A stretch of 17,788 nt of DNA from JAWXVE01 sp044425555 (lineage in GTDB: Bacteria > Bacillota > Clostridia > Lachnospirales > Lachnospiraceae), in the NCBI GenBank assembly GCA_044425555.1, contig JAWXVF010000045.1:1-17788 (forward strand). Direction: 5' to 3'. Position numbers and translations under genes: made by a program. This document shows positions 5,319-12,460 of the stretch, piece by piece (position 1 is the stretch's first letter; every line of letters starts with the position of its first letter). The notes beneath the pieces were generated by a model. It searched no databases and was not told the DNA's origin. It saw only the letters and a program-made list of their open reading frames with translations.

Positions 5319-6980
5319 CTATTTTTCCAACAAAAGATTTCTCATCTCTGTAGGCTTTATCATAAATTCATATACTCGTGTATTCTCTAGACTTCCTAAT
5401 CTTGTATATTCTAATAGCTTAGAAAAATCTTCTAAGATTAGCTGATTATTAGCACTTAATTGATTTTTAACACTGATTGCATTTTCAAGTCCTAACTCTA
5501 CAGCCAAATTGGATTCCTCTTTGGCATGATCAATATGTTCTGTTAAGATGCGAATATTTTCCTCTGTAGTTTGATAAATATCATGAGTTACCTCCATGTG
5601 TTCTCTATGATTAGCATAGATTTCTTCTTGCATCTGCATATTGTTTTCTCGCATATTAGATATGCTAGTTGTTACAAATCCTGTGGAATCATCAGGCGTA
5701 TATTCTTCTAATTGCTCTCCATAAGTTTCAATAAGTTCTGTTTCTTGTTCATACCGATTCATTGTTTCTTCTTTCCATATGTTCACGTTCTCCTCTATTG
5801 GTTTCACATATTCCTCTATAAAAATTGTTTTTAACACGGATTCATCAATAGCATTTACCGTTTTCACCAATTCAATGGACTGCTCTATCTTACTTTCATA
5901 CAGTTCTAATAATTCTATTACGTCGTCTATTTCTATTGTCTTACTAGCAATCTTACTAATATCAGAAGATTGTATACTTTCTAATTCCGTATTTATCTCA
6001 TCACTATTTATTTCTTCATATTCTTCATTATCTATAGGTTCTACAGGAATGATGGCTCCTGACAATATTCTTAATTCTAATAACTCCTCTGCAATCTCTT
6101 CTTTTAACAGTTCCAAATCTTCTACCACTACCTCTTGCATTCGCACCAATTCTTCATCTACCTTACTACTAGCAAGATCTTGTATATATTCACCACTTTC
6201 TACTTTATTTACTTCTACTAACACAACTTCATTTACTAATGTTTGTAACGTTTCCCTTACAATAGTACCTTCTTCTTGCAATTGGGATAATTGTAATTGG
6301 GTAGTTTCAATATAACCAAGATATTGATCATTCACAGATGTTAGTAGTTCCACATTGTACGTTGTATACGGTGTTAAATCCATAGGGCTAACTGTATATT
6401 GTAATTGTCCTAATTCTGGAATCGATATCATAGTAACTATATCTAATGGTTCAATTTCATTAATTACTTGTTTGTCTGTTAGATCGTTTTTCATCACTAT
6501 TACAGCTCCATCTTGTGCCGTATGAAATGAATCTAACACATTATTTATATACATATATGTAATACTATTATTTAAGTTAACACTTAAATTGTTAATCGTT
6601 TGTAACAATTGTTCTTGTACTTCTACTGAATGATTTTCATTCAATGCATATCGAAGCTCTGCTACTTGTGGTTCCCTATTCAAACTTTCTATACATTCTG
6701 AAAAAGTAGCAGGTATCACCACATATGCACCATATCTTCCATTTTCTAATCCTGCTCTTGCGTTGTCTAGAGATGTATATTGAAACATAGTAGTTGGAAA
6801 TTGAATAATCTCTTCTGCATAATATGACTTTACTTTATTCACATACACACCTTCATCTAAGTTCACAACCGCTATTACTTGCGACTCAATCTTTCCACTG
6901 TGTGACATATTACATCCTGTAACATTCATAAAAGTTATACATAGAACCAATGCCATCCATTTCCAACTTACTTTATTCAT
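5319..6980 (-). CDS. EsaA/YhgE-Pip-like lipoprotein of the T7SS locus
   Basis: This is a 553-residue lipoprotein: hydrophobic signal (8-20) and lipobox VTGC with Cys23. Residues 34-100 (VIAVVNLDEGVYVN, LDNARAGLENGRYGAYVVIP, ATFSECIESL) match the pattern of the extracellular start of EsaA and YhgE/Pip proteins (VNxDxG, AxxGLxxGxYxAxxxIPxxFS). EsaA is a T7SSb membrane component and phage receptor that normally has an N-terminal membrane helix, a long extracellular part and several C-terminal membrane helices, over 900 residues. Here there are no further membrane helices; the rest (about 220-530) is acidic coiled coil. So this is a short, lipid-anchored relative. The gene begins the T7SS run after the promoter at 7029-7034, with AGGAAGGGAAG before the ATG. 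Its EsaA-like role is inferred. Confidence 0.75.
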   Translation of the reverse strand: MNKVSWKWMALVLCITFMNVTGCNMSHSGKIESQVIAVVNLDEGVYVNKVKSYYAEEIIQFPTTMFQYTSLDNARAGLENGRYGAYVVIPATFSECIESLNREPQVAELRYALNENHSVEVQEQLLQTINNLSVNLNNSITYMYINNVLDSFHTAQDGAVIVMKNDLTDKQVINEIEPLDIVTMISIPELGQLQYTVSPMDLTPYTTYNVELLTSVNDQYLGYIETTQLQLSQLQEEGTIVRETLQTLVNEVVLVEVNKVESGEYIQDLASSKVDEELVRMQEVVVEDLELLKEEIAEELLELRILSGAIIPVEPIDNEEYEEINSDEINTELESIQSSDISKIASKTIEIDDVIELLELYESKIEQSIELVKTVNAIDESVLKTIFIEEYVKPIEENVNIWKEETMNRYEQETELIETYGEQLEEYTPDDSTGFVTTSISNMRENNMQMQEEIYANHREHMEVTHDIYQTTEENIRILTEHIDHAKEESNLAVELGLENAISVKNQLSANNQLILEDFSKLLEYTRLGSLENTRVYEFMIKPTEMRNLLLEK

Positions 6981-7028
6981 AAATCTTCCCTTCCTATAAC
7001 ATAACCAACTTTATTAGATTTTGCTACT

Positions 7029-7034
7029 ATAATA
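7029..7034 (-). promoter_or_regulatory. Extended -10 promoter of the T7SS gene run
   Basis: TGG-TATTAT lies 48 bases before the EsaA-like ATG, in the gap after the kinase gene. The -35 position at 17 bases (7052-7057) reads GGTTTT, which is poor, as expected for a promoter needing an activator. A direct repeat sits over and upstream of that -35. Confidence 0.5.
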
Positions 7035-7054
7035 CCACAAATTTCTACAAGAAA

Positions 7055-7083
7055 ACCGTTTCGTGCACCAATAGCCCATTTGC
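7055..7083 (-). promoter_or_regulatory. Direct repeat, candidate LytTR regulator site
   Basis: On the plus strand ACCGTTTCG (7055-7063) and CCCATTTGC (7075-7083) share CC-N-TTT exactly 20 bases apart. LytTR regulators bind pairs of about 9-bp direct repeats two helical turns apart, next to a weak -35. Here the proximal half overlaps the -35 of the T7SS promoter, and a LytTR gene lies just upstream. Each half fits about 6 of 7 informative positions of the general LytTR pattern. This is a prediction. Confidence 0.4.
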
Positions 7084-7096
7084 GTACATAACTAAT

Positions 7097-8419
7097 CTAA
7101 TTTTGTGCAAAATATAGTTGAAGAGTAAAGATTCCATTATTAATATTCATGTTCAAAAGTCCATCATTTTCTTCTACTAGTTTATAAATGCTTCTTAGTC
7201 CATATCCATGGTTCCTTTTATCCTCTTTTTGAGTGATTGGAAATCCATTTACTATTTTTATCTTACCTTCATACCCATTAATAATCTCTATATAAAGATT
7301 ATTCTTTTGATTCATAAGTTTAATCTTGATTGTATCTTTATGAAACTTTTCACAAGCTTCTATGGCATTATCTAACGCATTTCCTAGCACAACACAAATA
7401 ATTTTGTTTTCTACAGTTACATTCAAATTCATGGGATACTTCATGTCTATATTGATGGAAGATTTCTTCGCCTTATTTACTTTAGCATTTAAGATCATAT
7501 CTATTGCTACATTTTTCGTATAACAAGTATACTGTTTCGGACACGCCTCCTCTATAAAAGTATTAAATTGTTTCAATAACTCATCCTTAGATAACATAGT
7601 ATCACTTATCGCTATATCTGACCAAAAGCTAATGATACTATTTTTAAAATCATGTTTTAAGATTTCATAGTCCTTCAAACTTTCTTTTAATCTGCTATAT
7701 TGTTCATTGTAAATCTCTAATTGTTTCTCATACATAATTTCATTCATGCTATACTCAGTCAACTCAATTGTTTTAAAATACAACATATAGAATACTACAT
7801 TCATTAAAATAATTAATAGTAAGGCCATGGATACATAAACGCTATTTTTTGCTTCCATATAAGTTGCAACTTCAAATAAAATACACATTAGGAACACAGT
7901 AAACAACGGAATCAAAATAAATAATACCCATTCTGTAAATTTCACTTTAGCATCCTTTAACCTATTATTTTTGATAACAAAGTAAAATTTTAAAATCTTA
8001 ATTAAAATAAATATTAGGAACCTACTCATAACAAATAAATAATCTTTCGCCAATTCATTTTCTAGCAATTGTGCCACTGACTCTTTCGAGAAATGACTAT
8101 ATACAAAATGTGTCAATAATTCTCCACCTACTAGAATAGGAATTAGGAACAATACACCTACTATATGACTACTTATACTTCCTTGATAGCTAAAGGATAT
8201 TAACACCAAAAAACAAAGTGTACTAGCTAAGTTTGTAACACCTGTAATGTTAAGAGGATACGTTATTATGCCTATCAAAAAATAAATACATAACAATACT
8301 CTTGGTATGTATTTATTCCATCTATATACTTTATTAAAATATGTACTATTAAAATCATAAATTGAAATAACCAATAATAATGCTAATCCATTTATCATAA
8401 TTACTCTTGCTAATTCCAT
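7097..8419 (-). CDS. AgrC-like membrane sensor histidine kinase (HPK10 type)
   Basis: This is a 440-residue kinase. I place the start at the ATG at 8419: GGAG ends one base-pair step from the earlier ATG (8428) but 9 bases from this one. The N-terminal half holds about six membrane helices (residues 2-22, 38-57, 65-110, 127-150, 162-185, 196-216). Then come a coiled linker (220-250), the phospho-acceptor box KHDFKN with His256, and a C-terminal HATPase with N-box NALDNAIEAC (347-356) and G-box HGYGLRSI (404-411). This is the AgrC/ComD/NatK group, which usually senses peptides and signals to a LytTR regulator, here the gene 6 bases or so upstream. No agrB or agrD gene is near. Kinase function is secure; the ligand is unknown. 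Confidence 0.92.
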   Translation of the reverse strand: MELARVIMINGLALLLVISIYDFNSTYFNKVYRWNKYIPRVLLCIYFLIGIITYPLNITGVTNLASTLCFLVLISFSYQGSISSHIVGVLFLIPILVGGELLTHFVYSHFSKESVAQLLENELAKDYLFVMSRFLIFILIKILKFYFVIKNNRLKDAKVKFTEWVLFILIPLFTVFLMCILFEVATYMEAKNSVYVSMALLLIILMNVVFYMLYFKTIELTEYSMNEIMYEKQLEIYNEQYSRLKESLKDYEILKHDFKNSIISFWSDIAISDTMLSKDELLKQFNTFIEEACPKQYTCYTKNVAIDMILNAKVNKAKKSSINIDMKYPMNLNVTVENKIICVVLGNALDNAIEACEKFHKDTIKIKLMNQKNNLYIEIINGYEGKIKIVNGFPITQKEDKRNHGYGLRSIYKLVEENDGLLNMNINNGIFTLQLYFAQN

Positions 8420-8434
8420 AATAACCATCTCCTT

Positions 8435-9145
8435 CTATATATGCTTCATATATCTTAAGATTCTCATTTCTGTATCAGACTTAAAATCTTTACCAATTGT
8501 AATTTTCATATTATTTGTAATTATACTATTCTTTGATGACATCTCTAAATATTTTATATTAACAATATAAGAGCGATGAGGTTTACAGAACATTTCACTT
8601 TTACTTAATTGATTCCATACATTTGACAGACTATCCTTGTAGCTGTAAGTTCCTTTTTTTGTGCAAATGTTGACATAATGCTTTTTGCTCTCAATGGATA
8701 TAATCTCAGTATGTTGAATATAATTTGTTTTCCCTTTTACTGTATAAGAAAATATCTTATCTGCCTCTTTTTCCAATAACTTTTTAGCTCTCATGAGCTT
8801 TTGATCTAATAAGTCCATGTCTACTGGTTTATCAAGGAATCCTAATACATTTCTATCATAAGTTTCATTTCTTCGCTTATCAAATGAAGATATAAAAATA
8901 ATAAAACATTCTTCATCTAGTTCATCTATTTTCTTTAATACAGCTATTCCATCCAATTCTTTCATCTGTATGTCTAACAAGATAACATGAATGCTATGAC
9001 TCGTTAAGTAACTTAATAATTCCTCACCTGAATCAAAGACTTCCATTTCAAATGTTTCTCCCCAGGTTTTTTCTATTTCATATAACATATCTAAAATAGA
9101 ATCTCTTATCTTTGCTTCATCATCTACAATTGCAATCTTTAGCAT
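8435..9145 (-). CDS. LytTR-family response regulator (AgrA-like)
   Basis: This is a 236-residue protein with two domains. The receiver (1-120) has the acidic pair D8-D9, phospho-acceptor D58 in LLDIQM, the S86-S87 switch region and K106-P107. The LytTR DNA-binding domain (about 130-234) contains the usual KTNYIQHTEIISIES, KPHRSYIVNI and IGKDF-like segments. It is the partner of the AgrC-like kinase, whose start follows its stop by 15 bases. The strong ribosome site (TAGGAGGGGA, 9151-9160) and its own extended -10 promoter begin this transcript. The most likely target is the T7SS promoter just downstream of the kinase gene, where a 20-bp-spaced direct repeat is seen. Family call secure; target inferred. 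Confidence 0.94.
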   Translation of the reverse strand: MLKIAIVDDEAKIRDSILDMLYEIEKTWGETFEMEVFDSGEELLSYLTSHSIHVILLDIQMKELDGIAVLKKIDELDEECFIIFISSFDKRRNETYDRNVLGFLDKPVDMDLLDQKLMRAKKLLEKEADKIFSYTVKGKTNYIQHTEIISIESKKHYVNICTKKGTYSYKDSLSNVWNQLSKSEMFCKPHRSYIVNIKYLEMSSKNSIITNNMKITIGKDFKSDTEMRILRYMKHI

Positions 9146-9192
9146 TTTTCTCCCCTCCTAAGTTTTCATTTGTTCTGTTAATCTATGTCTAT

Positions 9193-9198
9193 ATTATA
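9193..9198 (-). promoter_or_regulatory. Extended -10 promoter of the two-component system
   Basis: TGG-TATAAT lies 48 bases before the response-regulator ATG. The -35 at a 17-base spacer (9216-9221) is TTTGTT, weak, but the TG extension may compensate. A TTGATA closer in is only 13 bases away and too near to serve. Confidence 0.55.
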
Positions 9199-9206
9199 CC
9201 AAAATA

Positions 9207-9247
9207 GGACATATCAACAAACTTTATACTAGGTTCTTGATACGTCC
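9207..9247 (-). terminator. Inverted repeat after hisD, weak terminator or operator
   Basis: Arms 9207-9217 and 9237-9247 are 11 bases each (GGACGTATCAA / TTGATATGTCC on the minus strand), pairing with a single G-U and a 19-base loop. It lies 26 bases after the hisD stop and is followed by TATTTT, a poor T-run, so it may end the his transcript inefficiently. One arm also covers the spacer/-35 zone of the next promoter, so an operator is the alternative. Confidence 0.45.
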
Positions 9248-9272
9248 ATTCTATTCATACTAAATTCTATTA

Positions 9273-10574
9273 TCACAATCCTCTTTCTTCAAATCTTACT
9301 TTCACAGCATTTTCATGTGCCGTAAGTCCTTCTTTTCTTGCAAATAACTCAATCTCTTTATGACTTGCTTCCAATCCCTCTTTAGAGTAAGCAATAATAC
9401 TAGATTTTTTCACAAAATCATCTACATTTAAAGGAGAGAAGAATTTGGCTGTTCCATTCGTTGGTAACACATGATTAGGTCCTGCAAAGTAATCTCCCAA
9501 TGGTTCGCAAGAATATTCACCTAAAAAGATTGCTCCCGCATGGCGAATCTTTGTCATAGTTTCAAACGGATTCTTGGTTAAGATTTCTAAATGCTCTGAT
9601 GCAATTTGATTAGCAGTTTCAATGGCATCTTCCATAGACTCTGCTATTAATAAATACCCATAACGATCTAATGACTTTTGCATAATCTCACTACGTTCTA
9701 ACGTTTGTAAGAATTGTTCTACTTCTACCTCTACTTTTTTCGCTAATTCTTCGTTAGTAGTAATCAAAATAGCTGAAGCTAATTCATCATGTTCTGCCTG
9801 AGAAAGTAAATCAGCAGCAATATAACGTGGATTAGCAGTTTCATCTGCTAATACTAAGATTTCACTAGGTCCTGCAATACTATCAATACTAACGTGTCCA
9901 TAGACAGCCTTTTTCGCTAACGCCACATAAATGTTTCCAGGTCCTACAATTTTATCCACTTTAGGAAAGCTGTTCACTCCATAAGCAAGTGCTGCAACCG
10001 CTTGTGCCCCACCTACTTTGTAGATTTCCGTTACTCCTGCAATATGAGCCGCCACTAAAGTAGTGGCTGGAATCCTTCCACTAGAATCTGGTGGTGTAGT
10101 CATTAGAATATCTCTCACACCTGCTACTTTCGCTGGAATCACATTCATTAAGACAGAAGATGGATATGCAGCTTTTCCACCTGGTACATATACACCAACA
10201 CGATCAATTGGTGTAATTCTCTGTCCAGTAATAGAGCCATCTTCTTTCGTTGTAAACCAACTATTATGAACTTGTTTCTGATGAAACTCGCGAATATTTT
10301 CTGTTGCGTGTTTCATGACTTCCATTAATTCTGGTTCAACCGATTGAAAGGCTTGTTCCATTTCTTCTTGTGTAACACGAAAATTATCTTTTGTAATAGT
10401 TGCCTTGTCAAATTGTAAGGTGTATCCATAAAGAGCTTCTTCTTTATGAGACTTAACATTTTCTATTATTTCACCAACACTCTTTTCATATTCCCCATAA
10501 TGATTAGGGCTACGTTCTAATAAATCTTCTAATACGCTGTTGATTGAGTCCTTTGTTATGTGTACTATTTTCAT
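9273..10574 (-). CDS. hisD: Histidinol dehydrogenase
   Basis: This is a 433-residue enzyme that oxidises L-histidinol to L-histidine in two NAD-dependent steps, the last reactions of histidine synthesis, in the cytoplasm. Family marks are all present: VGVYVPGGKAAYPSS (126-140), GPGNIYVALAKK (211-222), DSIAGPSEILVLAD (231-244), the catalytic pair E327-H328 in ASEHLE, and zinc ligands Q259, H262 (SQAEHDE), D361 (GDYFAGPNHVLPT) and H420 (TAHENAV). The length is normal. It follows hisG with 9 bases between genes, an AGGTG ribosome site lying at the hisG end. It is the last gene of the run; the other his genes are not nearby. Confidence 0.98.
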   Translation of the reverse strand: MKIVHITKDSINSVLEDLLERSPNHYGEYEKSVGEIIENVKSHKEEALYGYTLQFDKATITKDNFRVTQEEMEQAFQSVEPELMEVMKHATENIREFHQKQVHNSWFTTKEDGSITGQRITPIDRVGVYVPGGKAAYPSSVLMNVIPAKVAGVRDILMTTPPDSSGRIPATTLVAAHIAGVTEIYKVGGAQAVAALAYGVNSFPKVDKIVGPGNIYVALAKKAVYGHVSIDSIAGPSEILVLADETANPRYIAADLLSQAEHDELASAILITTNEELAKKVEVEVEQFLQTLERSEIMQKSLDRYGYLLIAESMEDAIETANQIASEHLEILTKNPFETMTKIRHAGAIFLGEYSCEPLGDYFAGPNHVLPTNGTAKFFSPLNVDDFVKKSSIIAYSKEGLEASHKEIELFARKEGLTAHENAVKVRFEERGL

Positions 10575-10583
10575 AATCTACAC

Positions 10584-11240
10584 CTAATCTTCCTTGGATA
10601 AACGTTCTTTTAATTGCTGAATTATACTTTGAATCCTAGCTGACTGCATTTTCATACTTACTGGATTCACAATCATTCTAGCAGATAATGGGCAGATTTC
10701 TTCTAGCACTTCTAACCCATTTTCTTTTAAGGTAGAACCTGTTTCCACTATGTCCACGATTACGTCCGACAATCCCACAATTGGGCCTAATTCCACAGAA
10801 CCATTTAATTTGATTAAGGTAATGGTTTGCCCCTTTTTATTATAAAAGTATTCTTTTGCAATCATAGGATACTTACTTGCCACTTTAATATGTTCATGAT
10901 TCTCTAATAACTTCTTAGCTTCCTTAGAACCACAAATACACATACGACACTTTCCAAATCCCAGATCAAGTACCTCATATACACGCCTATTCTCTTCTAG
11001 TATAGTATCCTTACCAACTACTCCTATATCTGCTGCTCCATACTCTACATAAGTAGGAACATCAGGTCCTTTTGATAAAAAGAATTTTAACTTCAACTCT
11101 TCATTTACAAAGATTAATTTTCTAGAATCCTTGTCTTTTATTTCTTCACAAGTAATCCCTATTTCTTCAAACAATTCTAAGGTTTTCTTAGCTAATCTGC
11201 CTTTTCCAAGTGCAAACGTTAAGTAACGATTCTCTTCCAT
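10584..11240 (-). CDS. hisG: ATP phosphoribosyltransferase, short catalytic subunit
   Basis: This is a 218-residue enzyme joining ATP and PRPP, the first step of histidine synthesis. It is the short form, lacking the C-terminal ACT-like regulatory domain of long HisG, so it needs HisZ, encoded just before it. Visible marks: FALGKGRL (9-16), YGAADIGVVGKD (67-78) and the PRPP loop DIVETGSTLKENGLEV (163-178). The ATG follows the HisZ stop with no gap (TAAATG), and its GAGGTG ribosome site lies inside the last hisZ codons, so translation is probably coupled and subunit ratio kept even. Feedback by histidine is expected through HisZ. Confidence 0.97.
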   Translation of the reverse strand: MEENRYLTFALGKGRLAKKTLELFEEIGITCEEIKDKDSRKLIFVNEELKLKFFLSKGPDVPTYVEYGAADIGVVGKDTILEENRRVYEVLDLGFGKCRMCICGSKEAKKLLENHEHIKVASKYPMIAKEYFYNKKGQTITLIKLNGSVELGPIVGLSDVIVDIVETGSTLKENGLEVLEEICPLSARMIVNPVSMKMQSARIQSIIQQLKERLSKED

Positions 11241-12458
11241 TTAGTTCACCTCAATTTCTTCTAAGTGCAAGGCATCATTTAGAGTAAAAAGCGTTGTAGC
11301 CATTTGACTGTTAGCATATACTAGATACTCCTCCTTCGACTTTGATTCCATTTTCCTTACAAGTGCCACATTCCATCCTTCATTTCGTAACGTTTTCTGA
11401 TGTGTTAGTGCTTCTTTTACATTCTTTTCTTCGTATAGAATCATTCCATTTTTCTCTTCTATTGGAATCAGAATATTTTGACTTTTTAAAGCACTTGTTA
11501 GATCATCAATTACAATCATAAAACCAATCGCAGGAGCACCTTCTCCAAATTGTGATAATAAGCCATCGTAACGGCCACCTGTCACAATTGCCTCACCGAT
11601 TCCATACGTATACCCTTGTACGATAATTCCTGAGTAGTAATGAAATTTACTTAACATTCCCAAATCAAATGAAATGTGTGCATCAATTCCATAAGTCACT
11701 AACACTTCATATAATTGCTCTAATCGTTCAATTGCTTTTCTTGATTTTTCATTGGTAATTAATGCTTTCGCCTCCTGTAAGGCATCTACTGTTCCATACA
11801 AGGTGGCTGTTTTTCCAATCATATGACGATGTGTTTCTGCTACTCCTTCTCCCTCTAACAACTCTTCTGCTGCGAAGTAATTCTTAGTCGATATAAAATC
11901 AAATAATTTACTTTCTACACTTTGTGATAATCCCATTTCTTCACATACGCCTCGAAAGTAATCTACTTGGCCAATACTTAATTGAAAGTCTGTTAACCCT
12001 GTATTCAATAGAGAATCTACCATTAATTGAATCATTTCTGCATCCGCATAAATAGAATCATCTCCAATTAATTCTGCACCAATTTGTGTCACTTCATTTA
12101 ATTTCCCTTGTAAATGTACACTGTTACTAAAAGTATTTCCTAAGTAGGAAAGCCGAATAGGGAATCCATCATTTCTAAAATATTTAGAGGCACATCGAGC
12201 AATAGATGGCGTAAAATCAGGTCGTAATGCCATGATATTGCCATCTTTATCAAATAATTTATACAATTCATTAATAGGAGTAGTACCTACTTCATCTCTA
12301 TAAATATCTAAGAATTCAAAGGTTGGTGTTTGAATGTTCTTATATCCAAAAGATGTAATAGACTCTTGCACCTTCTTTTGCACCTGTTCTTTCCTATAAT
12401 TCTCATATCCGTAAATATCTCTAAGCCCCTCTGGGGTATGTATACATTGGTTATTCAT
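11241..12458 (-). CDS. hisZ: ATP phosphoribosyltransferase regulatory subunit
   Basis: This is a 405-residue paralogue of histidyl-tRNA synthetase that lost aminoacylation and acts as the regulatory subunit of short HisG. The class II synthetase-like core shows TPEGLRDIYG near the start (8-17), MALRPDFTPSIAR (76-88), the motif-2-like SYLGNTF region, and VTGGRYDGLLSQFGEGAPAIG near 290-310. The C-terminal part (about 330-405) is short and variable. The neighbour hisG confirms HisZ rather than HisS. The gene starts 2 bases after the stop of the GGDEF/EAL gene, with its ribosome site (GGAG) inside that gene, so it is read from an upstream promoter. No T-box or his leader precedes it. Confidence 0.95.
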   Translation of the reverse strand: MNNQCIHTPEGLRDIYGYENYRKEQVQKKVQESITSFGYKNIQTPTFEFLDIYRDEVGTTPINELYKLFDKDGNIMALRPDFTPSIARCASKYFRNDGFPIRLSYLGNTFSNSVHLQGKLNEVTQIGAELIGDDSIYADAEMIQLMVDSLLNTGLTDFQLSIGQVDYFRGVCEEMGLSQSVESKLFDFISTKNYFAAEELLEGEGVAETHRHMIGKTATLYGTVDALQEAKALITNEKSRKAIERLEQLYEVLVTYGIDAHISFDLGMLSKFHYYSGIIVQGYTYGIGEAIVTGGRYDGLLSQFGEGAPAIGFMIVIDDLTSALKSQNILIPIEEKNGMILYEEKNVKEALTHQKTLRNEGWNVALVRKMESKSKEEYLVYANSQMATTLFTLNDALHLEEIEVN

Positions 12459-12460
12459 TC

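Noticed and set aside
5779..6315. 178-codon open frame on the plus strand
   Set aside because: It is the antisense of the EsaA-like gene's acidic coiled coil; Ser/Ile-rich translation, no ribosome site, no domain pattern.
9216..9217. TTGATA at 9212-9217 as the -35 of the two-component promoter
   Set aside because: It is only 13 bases from the TATAAT, too short a spacer; better seen as part of the inverted repeat arm.
9146..9272. Possible AgrD-like signalling peptide near the kinase and regulator
   Set aside because: No short frame with a ribosome site and a Cys-containing peptide is present here or in 6981-7096.
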